Positions 52,977 through 62,961 of a stretch of 64,000 nucleotides of DNA are shown here, one piece after another. The position numbers and the translations under genes were made by a program. The DNA lies in assembly GCA_902771535.1 (NCBI GenBank), contig CACXWU010000001.1:1-64000 (forward strand). Direction: 5' to 3'. How positions within the stretch are numbered: position 1 is the stretch's first letter; each line of letters opens with the position of its first letter. The DNA is from an uncultured Pseudomonadota bacterium. Lineage in GTDB: Bacteria; Pseudomonadota; Alphaproteobacteria; UBA3830. A model generated the notes under the pieces. The model made no database searches, was not told the origin of the DNA, and saw only the letters and a list, made by a program, of their open reading frames with translations.

Positions 52977-53861
52977 ATGATGAAACACGTTGTCACGCAG
53001 GATGATTCAGGTTGCAGAGTCGATCGGGTGGTGAGAAATTTATCCCCAAGTGTCGGCTATGTTTTTTTGCAGAAGCTCTTTAGACAGGGAAAGATTAAGG
53101 TTAACGGTAAAAAAGCGAAGGCGAATCAGCGATTGGAAAAAGACGATCTGATACAAATTTTTTCAAATCAATTAAATTCTTCTTCTGAAAGTTCAGATTT
53201 GCCTGCGTCAAACGATCCGAAACTGCAAAAACTTTATGAAGAGATGCTGATCTTTGAGAATGACGATTTCTTGGCGCTAAACAAAAAGTCCGGGCTGGCG
53301 GTTCAGTTGGGGTCTAAACTAAATTTTTGTGTAGAAACAATATTGAAAAATGTTTTGGATGAATATTTTCTGGTTCATCGCTTAGATAAGGACACTTCCG
53401 GCATCTTGTTGGTCGCCAAAAACAGAAATTACGCTCGAAAGCTGACTCAGTTATTCAGAGACGGAAAAATACAAAAAACATATTGGGCAATTGTGGATGG
53501 GAAGATAAATAATTCAGGGGTTATTCGGAATTTTATCGGTAAATCCTTTATTTCCGGAGAGGAGAGAATGTCAGTTGTAGAAGAAGACTGCGGGAAATCT
53601 GCTGTTACGGAATATCGGCCGATAAAAAAAGTCGGATATTTTACTTTGTTGGAGTTAAAACCCAAAACAGGCAGAAAACATCAATTGCGAGTTCATTGTG
53701 CAGAGGTTCTGAATGCTCCGATTCTCGGTGATAAAAAATACAATAAAAACGTACAACATGAAAATTTATTTCTTCATGCCAGACAATTGGAAATAACGGA
53801 GTTGAACATACGGATAGAATCGCCTTTGCCTCAGCATTTTAAGGAAATCGGGGCGGAATAG
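52977..53861 (+). CDS. rluC: RluC/RluD-family large-subunit pseudouridine synthase
   Basis: A 294-residue pseudouridine synthase with an N-terminal S4-like RNA-binding domain (SGCRVDRVVRNLSPSV, LFRQGKIKVNGKKAKANQRL) and the catalytic HRLDKDTSGILLVAKN motif with the active Asp. TGRKHQLRVHCAEVL and PILGDKKY are also typical. It follows alaS by 26 bp. I chose ATG 52977 over TTG 52965. The exact rRNA positions (RluC versus RluD) cannot be decided from sequence, but the motif set and length look RluC-like. Confidence 0.9.
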   Translation: MMKHVVTQDDSGCRVDRVVRNLSPSVGYVFLQKLFRQGKIKVNGKKAKANQRLEKDDLIQIFSNQLNSSSESSDLPASNDPKLQKLYEEMLIFENDDFLALNKKSGLAVQLGSKLNFCVETILKNVLDEYFLVHRLDKDTSGILLVAKNRNYARKLTQLFRDGKIQKTYWAIVDGKINNSGVIRNFIGKSFISGEERMSVVEEDCGKSAVTEYRPIKKVGYFTLLELKPKTGRKHQLRVHCAEVLNAPILGDKKYNKNVQHENLFLHARQLEITELNIRIESPLPQHFKEIGAE

Positions 53862-53988
53862 TTACACGAATTTCCTAGAAATACGGGAAAATAATCGTTT
53901 TTTTCGAAATTATCTCAAATTCTAGTTCAAAATTTACTTAAAATTAATTTTTTGTCTGTAACATTGAGTTGTTATGGTGAGATGGAAA

Positions 53989-54978
53989 ATGAAAAAAGTA
54001 ATTACAGCATTTACCTTATGTTTTATGATTGCGGGGATTAATTCCGAGGTTGAAGCTCTTAGAAGCATAGGACGTGGGATTAGTCGAGGGGTTAAAAGTA
54101 TAGGACGTAAAGTTGGAGATTTGGCTAAAGGACGAAAAACCGATGACGGTACAAAAAGTCTTGATTTTGTAATAAATAATATAAGAGGAATTGGAACGGA
54201 TTTGATATCGTCAGGAACAAATCAGTACAGTTACATTAGAAAAAATTCCGTAAATACGAAATCTGAGCTATCATTTTTGATAGCATATGCTTATTTTGTT
54301 GAGGACGCCGGAAGATTTCTCTCTTATCTTGAAACGATGTTGACCGGAATCCGTACGGAGTATGCTACATTGTTGGGAGCGCAAACTAAATCAAATCAAG
54401 AAAATAAAGTCGATTTAAGCATAATAAATATGCAAACATATGCAGACAGACTTATGAGTAATGATTTTGAGATTCATAAAGCTAATTTACATTCTTCGAG
54501 TATTATTCTCTTATCCTATATGCAGCAGCAAGACGGTGTGCCTGATGCCAATCTACAGGCGATACAGAGGCAGATTAATACGTTAAATAATAATTCCCGT
54601 TGGAACGAAAATGAATTATTAGAAAATTTTGACCGGGGTCTATCTGCGGCATGTGAAATATCAGAGTATGAACGTCCGGAATATTTCGAACGTAGAGAAG
54701 AATTGTGGATCAAACAGATTTCATTAATTAAAACTATTTTAGTTAAATTAAATGGATATGTACAAAATGGAGACAAATCTGGCATAGAAGATATCTTAAA
54801 ACAGATGGATTATTATTCTGGAGATAGGGATACCATCGATGAAGAGTACGCAGAGGGTCGCTGGAAAAGTGTCGCCAGACAAGATGCCAGACAAGCAGCC
54901 GGAGTACCCGATAGATATGCAGAAGAACGCAACAATGAGGAAACAGAAGACGGCGACTGGTACAACTCTGAATATTAA
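53989..54978 (+). CDS. Secreted hypothetical protein (329 aa)
   Basis: I recognise no family. Residues 1-21 (MKKVITAFTLCFMIAGINSEVEA) form a signal peptide. A basic, glycine-containing stretch follows (RSIGRGISRGVKSIGRKVGD), then a long helical region (about 45-270) with few cysteines, and a very acidic C-terminus (EERNNEETEDGDWYNSEY). ATG 53989 is favoured over an upstream 53974 start because GAG lies 7 nt before it. The leader ends in EVEA, much like the ankyrin protein leader (EIEA). Host interaction is possible but only inferred. Confidence 0.8.
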   Translation: MKKVITAFTLCFMIAGINSEVEALRSIGRGISRGVKSIGRKVGDLAKGRKTDDGTKSLDFVINNIRGIGTDLISSGTNQYSYIRKNSVNTKSELSFLIAYAYFVEDAGRFLSYLETMLTGIRTEYATLLGAQTKSNQENKVDLSIINMQTYADRLMSNDFEIHKANLHSSSIILLSYMQQQDGVPDANLQAIQRQINTLNNNSRWNENELLENFDRGLSAACEISEYERPEYFERREELWIKQISLIKTILVKLNGYVQNGDKSGIEDILKQMDYYSGDRDTIDEEYAEGRWKSVARQDARQAAGVPDRYAEERNNEETEDGDWYNSEY

Positions 54979-55033
54979 TATCCCTTCGCAGATCTTTTCT
55001 GATCCTCTGTTTTAATACTTAGGATTCGGACTT

Positions 55034-55753
55034 TTATTTTCCAATTATGTCTTTCTTTTTGAATCCAGCCCTGATAACAAGTCGTAGTTTTTTCTCTGCA
55101 GACCTTGTTTGTCCATACCAACTATTCGATGCTTCCGATTCGTCAGACGCAGACATAGAAATTACCCCCTGATTCAAGTAGACCAATTCGCCAAGTTCCT
55201 CACCCAATGCTCCCACGAATGACTGAGCGCAGTCGCGAGCATTTTGGGCAGCCTCTTTCATCATCTCTTTTTTCAACTTATTAAAATCGGATAATTTATA
55301 TTCATAATCGCAACGAACCAAAATATTCTTGGACAACCATCCTGAGAGCATATCTTCTATGGCTTTAGGTGCATCGATATTATTTGTCGATATCTTGAGA
55401 GACTTTGTCATTTCAAATTTTCTGACATTTATCTTTTTGCCATCGTTGTACTCTTCGGTATTTCTGTCATAAGTACGACTCGTGATAAGAACATCCTTTC
55501 TATTCAAATTTATTTTCTTCAGATCATCTAAAATAATATCGACGGATTTTTGTAATTGCTTCTGGGTATCTTCTATCGTTTCTCCCGTATGTTCAACATC
55601 TATGGTAATTGTACAAAGATCGGATTTGACGATTTTTTCGGACAATCCCTTAACTTCAATCAATTGCTTTGCCGAAGAAATCTGTTTGGCTGAAAAATAC
55701 CCCCCAAACGACAACCCTATCGCGATTATACCAGAATATACAAATGCCTTCAT
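55034..55753 (-). CDS. SIMPL-domain (DUF541) periplasmic protein
   Basis: A 239-residue exported protein with one N-terminal hydrophobic segment (VYSGIIAIGLSFGGYF) and a SIMPL/DUF541 domain: IEVKGLSEKIVKSDLCTITI, then LKKINLNRKDVLITSRTYDR and KEAAQNARDCAQSFVGALGE-like helix. The domain family is widespread in the periplasm and linked to oxidative stress, but its biochemical role is unknown. It converges with the secreted protein gene and lies 80 bp upstream of the hsp20 end on the same strand. Confidence 0.88.
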   Translation of the reverse strand: MKAFVYSGIIAIGLSFGGYFSAKQISSAKQLIEVKGLSEKIVKSDLCTITIDVEHTGETIEDTQKQLQKSVDIILDDLKKINLNRKDVLITSRTYDRNTEEYNDGKKINVRKFEMTKSLKISTNNIDAPKAIEDMLSGWLSKNILVRCDYEYKLSDFNKLKKEMMKEAAQNARDCAQSFVGALGEELGELVYLNQGVISMSASDESEASNSWYGQTRSAEKKLRLVIRAGFKKKDIIGK

Positions 55754-55833
55754 TATCTTACCTCCTTATCAAATATGCATTAATACATGATAGCACAAAT
55801 TATCTTAAATGTCAAAAAGCTACAAAGCCGCAG

Positions 55834-56286
55834 CTATTTTATCTCCTCAATTTGCTTTGGCATTTTAGAAATCACCGTAGGCTCATCGATCTCGATGGTG
55901 CGAACTTCTTTTTCATTGTGATCTCTCAGCAGGTTTATATGCAACAATCCATCTGAAAATTCCGCATTTTTTACCTCTACTCCATCGGCAAGAATGAATG
56001 TTTTTATGAATTGACGAGTCGCAATACCGCGGTATATGTAAACGGTGTCGGGATCGTTTTCCTGTTGTCCCCGAATGGTCAACTGGTTGTTTTCCAATGA
56101 TATGTTGATATTTTTACGTTGAAATCCCGCTAGTGCCAGTGTGATTCTGAAACCATACTGCCCTATTTGCTCGATATTGTATGGAGGATAATTGTCCTGC
56201 GCCTTGGACATAGTATCGACCAGTCTTTCAAAATGATCGAATCCCAAAAACAACGGACTGTTGAACAAAGAAGTTAATCTATCCAT
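55834..56286 (-). CDS. Hsp20/IbpA-family small heat-shock protein
   Basis: A 150-residue alpha-crystallin chaperone that holds unfolding proteins. The N-terminus (MDRLTSLFNSPLFLGFDHF) is IbpA-like; the alpha-crystallin domain shows NIEQIGQYGFRITLALAGF, NQLTIRGQQ, YIYRGIATRQFIKTFILADG and GLLHINLLRD. GGAGG lies 6 nt before the ATG at 56286. A promoter candidate lies just upstream. Confidence 0.94.
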   Translation of the reverse strand: MDRLTSLFNSPLFLGFDHFERLVDTMSKAQDNYPPYNIEQIGQYGFRITLALAGFQRKNINISLENNQLTIRGQQENDPDTVYIYRGIATRQFIKTFILADGVEVKNAEFSDGLLHINLLRDHNEKEVRTIEIDEPTVISKMPKQIEEIK

Positions 56287-56309
56287 TTTCGCCTCCACGT
56301 AACGATGAT

Positions 56310-56338
56310 ATTATACTATAGTTTCAGCTTTTCTGAAA
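56310..56338 (-). promoter_or_regulatory. Putative promoter with inverted repeat upstream of hsp20
   Basis: On the minus strand a perfect TATAAT lies at 56310-56315. An inverted repeat TTTCAG-5 nt-CTGAAA (56322-56338) overlaps the expected -35 region and could be an operator. No sigma32 consensus or CIRCE element is visible. Confidence 0.4.
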
Positions 56339-56498
56339 AAAATTTTCGATTTATTCAGTTTAATGCTTCTTGTTGCAACGTTTTACATGATTTAATAACA
56401 ATTTAATATATGATGAATTTCTACTTACTAATGTATCTTCCCTTTAAGAAAAAATTTAGAATTCCATGATATACTTTTGGATAATGATGGAGATTTTT

Positions 56499-57368
56499 AT
56501 GAAGAAAGAAGTCGTACTATTTCAAAATATTAATGTAAAAATTGCGTGTGCGGTTACTGCTACTCTTATAATACTTGTCTATTGTTTGGTAAGTCAATAT
56601 AAGGAAAATTCCTCCGAGTTGACCTTGTACGGGAATGTTGAAATTCGGCAGGTAACAGTAGGTTTTCAGGTTCCGGGGAAAATAGTTTCCATGAGTAAGG
56701 AAGAGGGAGACACAGTCTCGAAAGGAGAAGTAATCGCAACTTTGGATGATACGGATTACAAAAATTCTCTGGAAAAAGCGAAAGCCGATGTAAAAAAAGC
56801 GGAAGCGATTAGTCGCGAAGCCAATTTGAAATACGAAAGAAACGGTCCATTGTGTCTGAATAATGTTTTGGCAAAGCAGGACTATGATACCCTGCTGAGC
56901 AACAGAGATCGTACCAAGGCGGATTATCTGGCGGCGGTTGCGGCTGAAAATTTGGCGAAAAATCAGTTAGAATACACGGAAATCCATGCGCCTGATGACG
57001 GAATAATTACTACACGTATCCAAGAGCCGGGATCGATAGTCGTGGCAGGGCAGGGAATCTATACCATCTGCAAAAATCGTCCGATGTGGGTTCGTGCCTA
57101 CGTAAGCGAGCCGAATTTGGGTAACATAAAATACGGAATGAAGGTAAAAGTTTTGACCGACACTGTAGACCCAAAAACAAATAAACTCCGCGCCTATGAG
57201 GGGCAAATCGGTTACATTTCGCCGGTGGCTGAATTCACGCCGAAAACCGTTCAGTCGACGGAGCAGCGAGCAAATTTGGTTTACAGAATTCGTGTTTACA
57301 TTGACAACATTGATGAATTTTTACGTCAGGGAATGCCGACAACGATCAAAATCGATTTGAAGTCGTAA
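56499..57368 (+). CDS. HlyD-family membrane fusion protein (YbhG-like)
   Basis: A periplasmic adaptor (289 aa) of an ABC efflux system. One membrane anchor (about 12-32) is followed by barrel-sandwich strands (LYGNVEIRQVTVGFQVPGKI, then EEGDTVSKGEVIATLDD), a helical hairpin (about 85-150) and YTEIHAPDDGIITTRIQEPG. ATG 56499 is favoured by GGAG 7 nt upstream. It opens a four-gene operon with a double ATPase and two permeases, the YbhG-F-S-R layout of E. coli. Confidence 0.9.
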   Translation: MKKEVVLFQNINVKIACAVTATLIILVYCLVSQYKENSSELTLYGNVEIRQVTVGFQVPGKIVSMSKEEGDTVSKGEVIATLDDTDYKNSLEKAKADVKKAEAISREANLKYERNGPLCLNNVLAKQDYDTLLSNRDRTKADYLAAVAAENLAKNQLEYTEIHAPDDGIITTRIQEPGSIVVAGQGIYTICKNRPMWVRAYVSEPNLGNIKYGMKVKVLTDTVDPKTNKLRAYEGQIGYISPVAEFTPKTVQSTEQRANLVYRIRVYIDNIDEFLRQGMPTTIKIDLKS

Positions 57369-57385
57369 ATCCTCAGGAGTTTTTC

Positions 57386-58867
57386 ATGGATACGGTAACG
57401 ATCGAGCATTTAACCAAAAATTTCAGAGGAATGACAGCGATAGATGATCTTTCGTTGAAAATTGAGAAAGGAAAAATTACGGGACTGATCGGATCGGATG
57501 GGTCGGGAAAAACTACGCTAATTCGTTTGATTATAGGATTGTTGTTGCCGGATCATGGGAAAATTTCGGTGCTGGGGCTAAATCCTGAAACGCAAAAGGA
57601 TGAACTGAATAAAAAAATTGGTTATATGCCGCAAAAATTCGGATTATATGAAGATCTGACCGTCATCGAGAATCTGAGACTTTACGCCGATTTGAAAAAT
57701 GTGGCGCATGATTTCGAAAAATTGTTGGAATTTACAAATCTCAAAAAATTTCAGACACGTTTGGCCGGAGCGCTTTCAGGAGGGATGAAACAGAAATTGG
57801 GACTGGCTTGTGTATTGCTTGGATCTCCGGAATTTTTACTGTTGGATGAACCTTCCGTCGGAGTCGATCCGATATCTCGTCGTGACCTTATGCGGATGGT
57901 GCGCGATTTGATTTCTCCTGAAACTACGGTGCTTTGGTCAACCGCTTATCTGGATGAAGCTCATAGTTTCGATACGGGCGTGGTGTTAAATCAGGGTAAA
58001 GTCATTTATCAGGGAAAGCCATACGATCTTGCGAAAACTACGGAAGAATTTGAGAACAAAGTTATTGATCTTATGGGCGGATACCGCAAGACGAAATCGC
58101 GAATTGCTGAGAATTATATTCCGAAAAATTCGGACGTCGAATATACAGTCGTCGCGGATAATTTGGAAAAACTCTATGGCAATTTTTATGCGGTAAGAAA
58201 TAATTCTTTCAAAATAAAAAAAGGAGAAATTTTTGGGCTATTGGGACCGAATGGCGCAGGAAAATCAACTTCTTTTAAGATGATGTGTGGACTTTTGAAA
58301 CCGACCAGCGGAACGGCTCGCATCATGGGGGTAGATATTACGGAAGATCCTGAAAATGCGCGAGCAAATCTCGGATATATGGCGCAAAAATTTTCACTTT
58401 ACGAAGCTCTTACAGTTAAGCAGAATTTGGATTTTTTTGCGGAAATTTACGGAATTCATGATGAAAATTTGAAAAAAAGAGTTGACGAAATTATAGATAT
58501 TTTCGGATTCTTTCAAACTCGAGGACAAAAATCAGGAGAATTACCACTGGGATTTAAGCAGAAGTTATCTTTGGCTTGCGCGCTGATCCATAATCCGCCA
58601 ATTCTATTTTTGGATGAACCGACCTCAGGAGTCGATGTAATAACTCGCCGAGAATTTTGGAATCATATTAAATCCCTGGCGCAAAAAGGAGTTACGGTTT
58701 TAGTTACAACACATTTTATGGACGAAGCCGAGTATTGTGATCGCATCAGTTTATTTTATAAGGGAGAGGCGGTCGCGATAGGTACTCCCTCGGCGTTGAA
58801 AAATAAAGTTCGCGCCAAAAGTATGGAAGAGGCTTTTATGAAACTAATTCTAGAGAGTGAGAAATGA
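57386..58867 (+). CDS. ABC transporter with two fused ATPase domains (YbhF-like)
   Basis: Two complete ABC ATPase domains in one chain (493 aa). Domain 1: Walker A GSDGSGKTTLIRL, signature LSGGMKQKLGLACVLL, Walker B EFLLLDEPSVGVDP. Domain 2: GPNGAGKSTSFKMM, a degenerate signature (GELPLGFKQKLSLACAL), PILFLDEPTSGVD and VLVTTHFMDEAEYCDRI. The second signature lacks the canonical SGG; similar degenerate versions occur in YbhF-like proteins. It starts 17 bp after the HlyD gene and overlaps the first permease gene by 4 bp. Confidence 0.93.
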   Translation: MDTVTIEHLTKNFRGMTAIDDLSLKIEKGKITGLIGSDGSGKTTLIRLIIGLLLPDHGKISVLGLNPETQKDELNKKIGYMPQKFGLYEDLTVIENLRLYADLKNVAHDFEKLLEFTNLKKFQTRLAGALSGGMKQKLGLACVLLGSPEFLLLDEPSVGVDPISRRDLMRMVRDLISPETTVLWSTAYLDEAHSFDTGVVLNQGKVIYQGKPYDLAKTTEEFENKVIDLMGGYRKTKSRIAENYIPKNSDVEYTVVADNLEKLYGNFYAVRNNSFKIKKGEIFGLLGPNGAGKSTSFKMMCGLLKPTSGTARIMGVDITEDPENARANLGYMAQKFSLYEALTVKQNLDFFAEIYGIHDENLKKRVDEIIDIFGFFQTRGQKSGELPLGFKQKLSLACALIHNPPILFLDEPTSGVDVITRREFWNHIKSLAQKGVTVLVTTHFMDEAEYCDRISLFYKGEAVAIGTPSALKNKVRAKSMEEAFMKLILESEK

Positions 58868-59976
58868 AAATATTGCGAGCATTAGTGAAAAAAGAAATTT
58901 TGCAAATCGTGCGCGATCCGAGCAGCATAGTTATTTCGTTCGTTCTTCCTCTTATTTCAATTTTCATATATATGTACGGAATAAATCTCGATTTCGTAAC
59001 CGTAAATGTTGGGATAAAAAACGACGACAATTCCCCGGAGATTGCGCAGCTGGCCAATTCTTTTGGCCATAGTAAATATATAAATTCAGAAATTTCCGAT
59101 GACATGAATGATCTAACTCAAAAATTGATTCGTTCGAAAATAAAAGGAATGGTTGTAATTCCCAACGATTTCTCAACTAAGTTGGAGCAAAAACAATCCG
59201 CGGATCTCATGGTGATTGCCGACGGGGCGGAGGTCAATACCGCAACCCATCTGCAAAATTATATTCTGCAAATTTCTAACCAATGGCTTGCATCTAGTAA
59301 ATATGCGCAACTTATGTCTCCGCAGATTGTGAATCCGCAAATTCGAACTTGGTACAATCAAGACTCTAACGGATATTATTTTATTTTGCCCGGGTCTATC
59401 GCTATCACAATGACTTTGATTGGAATTTTGCTTACGGCCTTGGTTGTGGCGCGCGAATGGGAACGTGGGACAATGGAATCTTTGCTCAGCTCGAACGTTA
59501 CCCGAATGCATATCGTACTGGGAAAATATATCCCGTATTTTATCTTGGGAATGCTGTCGATGATTTTTAATTTGATACTGTGCATCGGCGTTTTTCGTGT
59601 ACCTTTTCATGGCAGTTATTTGGTTTTGACTTTCGTTAGTTCGTTGTTTTTGTTTGCATCGATGGGAATCGGTTTATTGATTTCCACGGTATTGAAAAAC
59701 CAATTTTTTGCGAGCCAGATTTCAATAGGAATAGGATTTCTTCCTGCGTTGCTTTTATCAGGATTTGTTTTTCCGATAGGTTCGATGCCCGAAATTTTAC
59801 AGTACATTACGAGAATTCTTCCGCCACGATATTTTATCACTTTTATTGAAAGCGAATTTATGGCGGGAACAGTTCCGAGTATAGCGATAAAATCTTCTCT
59901 GTTTTTGCTGATTCTCGGAGTGCTTTTATTTTGGGCGGTTTACAAAAATACGGATATGAGGCTGTCAAATGATTGA
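58864..59976 (+). CDS. ABC-2 type permease (YbhS-like)
   Basis: A 370-residue membrane protein with one N-terminal segment, a large periplasmic domain (about 45-170) and five to six C-terminal segments. Motifs include KKEILQIVRDPSSIVISFVL, VAREWERGTMESLLSS and PALLLSGFVFPIGSMPEILQ, all ABC2_membrane_3 type. It overlaps both neighbouring genes by 4-8 bp. It exports substrates, possibly drugs or cations, together with the HlyD protein. Confidence 0.93.
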   Translation: MKILRALVKKEILQIVRDPSSIVISFVLPLISIFIYMYGINLDFVTVNVGIKNDDNSPEIAQLANSFGHSKYINSEISDDMNDLTQKLIRSKIKGMVVIPNDFSTKLEQKQSADLMVIADGAEVNTATHLQNYILQISNQWLASSKYAQLMSPQIVNPQIRTWYNQDSNGYYFILPGSIAITMTLIGILLTALVVAREWERGTMESLLSSNVTRMHIVLGKYIPYFILGMLSMIFNLILCIGVFRVPFHGSYLVLTFVSSLFLFASMGIGLLISTVLKNQFFASQISIGIGFLPALLLSGFVFPIGSMPEILQYITRILPPRYFITFIESEFMAGTVPSIAIKSSLFLLILGVLLFWAVYKNTDMRLSND

Positions 59977-61078
59977 AAAACTCAAAAAAATTCTCGCGTT
60001 GATCAAAAAGGAATTCATCATCACTTGGATGGATCCCAAAAGTCGAGGGATCATAATTGCGTTGCCGATTGTACAGCTGATTTTATTCTCATATGCCATC
60101 ACAATGGAGGTCAAAAATATTGATGTAGTCGTCGTGGATCAAGACAATTCCACTGAGTCGCGCGAATTGATTTCTCGGTTTGATCTTTCTCCGCAATTTA
60201 GAAATATTTATCGAGTAGAAAATATGAAACAAATGCAAAACAAACTTGATAATAAAGACGCAAACATGGGACTGTATATTAACAATGATTTTTCGACAAA
60301 TATAATTTCGCACACGCCAACCGATGTTCTGATTATTACTGACGGACGCCAAACGAATTCCGCGGCGATTGTCTCCGGATATGTATCGCAAATAGTTTCG
60401 GACTATAGTCAGGAAATCGCTCCCACGAATGGTGTAAAAATTAATGTCGTAACGCGAAATTGGTATAATCCGAATTTGGAATATCGATGGTTTATTCTGA
60501 CGGTGATTGTCGCGATGTTGGCAGCGGTGATTACTCTAATTTTGACGGCATTATCGATCGCGCGCGAAAGAGAAATGGGAACTTTCGATCAGCTGATTGT
60601 CAGTCCGTTGTCCTCAGTCGATATTTTGGCAGGGAAAACAGTTCCGCCGTTGATTATCGCGATGGCCTTAACCTGTGTCATGACTTTTGTCGTAAAAATT
60701 TTTTTCGGAATGCCTTTTGAAGGTTCGATCGTCTTGTTTTTAATTTCAATGTTCGTATCGTTGTTATCGTTGGTTGGAGTTGGATTGTATATTTCATCGA
60801 TTTGCCGAACTCAGCAACAGGCGATTCTCGGCGTGATAACTTTCATGATGCCGGCAGTGTTACTTTCCGGGTTTATTTCTCCAATCGAAGACATGCCGGT
60901 ATTTTTACAATATCTGACTTTGTTGAATCCGATAAGATTTTTCATGGTCCTTACTCGCGGAATTTTTCTCAAAGGAATGAATTTCGCCGATGTTTCGATG
61001 AATCTGGTTCCACTGATTATCACCGCGACAATTACTCTTGCGCTGGCTTGCTGGAGTTTCAAGAAACGACAGAATTGA
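59969..61078 (+). CDS. ABC-2 type permease (YbhR-like)
   Basis: The second permease (369 aa) of the efflux operon, with the same layout: KKEFIITWMDPKSRGIIIAL at the start, a periplasmic domain, then SIAREREMGTFDQLIVSPLS, the five-segment core and PAVLLSGFISPIEDMPVFLQ. It is a paralogue of the preceding permease; the two would form a heterodimer. It converges with hslU. No TolC-like gene lies within the window. Confidence 0.93.
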   Translation: MIEKLKKILALIKKEFIITWMDPKSRGIIIALPIVQLILFSYAITMEVKNIDVVVVDQDNSTESRELISRFDLSPQFRNIYRVENMKQMQNKLDNKDANMGLYINNDFSTNIISHTPTDVLIITDGRQTNSAAIVSGYVSQIVSDYSQEIAPTNGVKINVVTRNWYNPNLEYRWFILTVIVAMLAAVITLILTALSIAREREMGTFDQLIVSPLSSVDILAGKTVPPLIIAMALTCVMTFVVKIFFGMPFEGSIVLFLISMFVSLLSLVGVGLYISSICRTQQQAILGVITFMMPAVLLSGFISPIEDMPVFLQYLTLLNPIRFFMVLTRGIFLKGMNFADVSMNLVPLIITATITLALACWSFKKRQN

Positions 61079-61104
61079 GCCGATCTTCCAACAAATATAA
61101 TCCA

Positions 61105-62412
61105 TTATAAAATAAACTGTGACAAGTCCTGGTGCTTAGCCAAGTGTCCGACTTTTTCTTCAACGTAAGAATCATCAATGGTAATGCGCTGATCTTTCAT
61201 TTGATCCGCTTCGAAACTGATATCTTCCAAAAGTTTTTCGATTATAGTATGAAGCCGACGAGCTCCGATATCTTCTACATTTTTGTTGACGACAGCTGAT
61301 AATTCGGCAATTTTCTTGATTCCGGATTCAGCAAAATCCACCAACACGCCTTCGATTTTTAAAAGTGCATAATATTGCTTGATCAAGCTGCTGTCGGTTT
61401 CTTTCAGGATTCTGACAAAATCTTCTTCTGTTAAATTTTTCAACTCGACTCGAATCGGAAGACGTCCCTGTAGCTCAGGAAGGAGGTCCGATGGCTTCGA
61501 TACGTGAAACGCTCCTGATGCAATAAACAAAATGTAATCAGTTTTAACCGTTCCGTATTTTGTTGTTACCGAGCACCCCTCGATTAACGGAAGCAGATCT
61601 CTTTGAACTCCCTCTCTGCTAACGTCGGCACCGTTTGAATTTTTTGCACAAATCTTATCGATTTCATCAATGAAAACAATTCCATTCTGCTCGACGGCGA
61701 AAATCGCTTCCTTAATTATTTTTTCTTTATCGATTAGTTTATCGCTTTCCTCGACATTTAGAAGTTTTCGAGCTTCTTTTACCGTAACTTTTCGCGATTT
61801 CGTTTTATTTATTCCCAAGGCATTGTTCATCATGTCGGACAGATTCATCATTCCCACATGAGTACCCGGCATTCCGGGAATTTCGAAAGAATTACCCAAG
61901 GAAACATTGTCCTTAACATCGATTTCAACTTCTTTATCTTCGAGTTGATTTGATTGCAGCAACTTCCTGAATTTTTCTCGAGTCTCTGAAGCGGATTGAT
62001 CGCCAACCAATGCGTCCAAAATACGCTCTTCCGTTTGAATTTTTGCTTTTTCCTCAACAAGAGCTTTGTTTTTTTCTTTAGTACGAAAGATTGCGATCTC
62101 TACTAAATCACGAATGATCTGTTCAACGTCTCGACCGACATATCCGACCTCCGTAAATTTCGTAGCTTCAACTTTTATAAACGGGGCATCCGCAAGACGA
62201 GCCAACCTTCGAGCAATTTCGGTTTTTCCGACACCTGTAGGTCCCATCATAAGAATATTTTTCGGCAAAATCTCTTCTTTGAGAGGACTTGGCACTTGTT
62301 GTCTTCTCCAACGATTTCGAAGAGCAATCGCAACAGCTTTTTTTGCTTCTTTATGCCCGACGATAAAACGATCCAATTCTGTTACGATTTGCGAAGGCGT
62401 TAACGATGTCAT
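61105..62412 (-). CDS. hslU: HslUV protease ATPase subunit
   Basis: An AAA+ unfoldase (435 aa) that feeds substrates to HslV. Walker A is [15 protein letters not shown], the pore loop region is [20 protein letters not shown], Walker B is [11 protein letters not shown] and the sensor region [12 protein letters not shown] is present. An I-domain insertion (about 100-230) and the conserved C-terminal LSQFIL (last residues dock into HslV) are visible. AGGAA precedes the ATG. It follows hslV by 3 bp. Confidence 0.97.
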   Translation of the reverse strand: MTSLTPSQIVTELDRFIVGHKEAKKAVAIALRNRWRRQQVPSPLKEEILPKNILMMGPTGVGKTEIARRLARLADAPFIKVEATKFTEVGYVGRDVEQIIRDLVEIAIFRTKEKNKALVEEKAKIQTEERILDALVGDQSASETREKFRKLLQSNQLEDKEVEIDVKDNVSLGNSFEIPGMPGTHVGMMNLSDMMNNALGINKTKSRKVTVKEARKLLNVEESDKLIDKEKIIKEAIFAVEQNGIVFIDEIDKICAKNSNGADVSREGVQRDLLPLIEGCSVTTKYGTVKTDYILFIASGAFHVSKPSDLLPELQGRLPIRVELKNLTEEDFVRILKETDSSLIKQYYALLKIEGVLVDFAESGIKKIAELSAVVNKNVEDIGARRLHTIIEKLLEDISFEADQMKDQRITIDDSYVEEKVGHLAKHQDLSQFIL

Positions 62413-62415
62413 TGT

Positions 62416-62961
62416 TTATTCCTTTGTTATTTCGATTTTTTCAAGAACTACTGAGTGATTTGTGTATATGCAGAGATCTCCCGCAATTTTCATGGCTTTT
62501 CTTGCAATTTCTTCTGCGGTTAACGGCATATCAATTAGTGCGCGAGCTGCCGCAAGAGCGTAGTTGCCTCCCGAACCGATTCCTATAATTCCGTCAGACG
62601 GTTCTAAGACGTCACCCATTCCGCTGAGAATGAAAGAATGATCTTTGTCCGCAACAGCCATCATTGCTTCCAATTTGCGAAGATATTTATCTGTGCGCCA
62701 ATCTTTTGCGAGGGATACACATGCTCGAGGAAGTTGTCCCGGATACTGGGCTAATTTTTCTTCCAGTCTCTCGCGCAAAGTGAAAGCGTCGGCAGTTGCT
62801 CCGGCAAATCCAACCAGAACATTTTCGGGAGACAAAAATCTTACCTTTGTCGCATTTGCTTTTACGACGCTATTTCCCATGGTGACCTGACCATCTCCCG
62901 CAATTACGACTTGATTACCTTTGCGTACCGAAAGTATGGTTGTTCCTCTCCACTCAATCAT
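62416..62961 (-). CDS. hslV: HslUV protease proteolytic subunit
   Basis: A proteasome-like threonine peptidase (181 aa). The chain begins [15 protein letters not shown]; the propeptide is expected to be removed before the Thr-Thr pair (Thr7), leaving the catalytic N-terminal Thr. [13 protein letters not shown] and [20 protein letters not shown] are typical, as is [16 protein letters not shown]. It overlaps the thioredoxin-like gene by 4 bp, so all three genes probably share one message. Confidence 0.96.
   Translation of the reverse strand: MIEWRGTTILSVRKGNQVVIAGDGQVTMGNSVVKANATKVRFLSPENVLVGFAGATADAFTLRERLEEKLAQYPGQLPRACVSLAKDWRTDKYLRKLEAMMAVADKDHSFILSGMGDVLEPSDGIIGIGSGGNYALAAARALIDMPLTAEEIARKAMKIAGDLCIYTNHSVVLEKIEITKE

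Noticed and set aside
59173-60391. Minus-strand and alternate-frame ORFs across the ABC permease genes
   Set aside because: They lie entirely inside two well-supported permease genes and have no family features.
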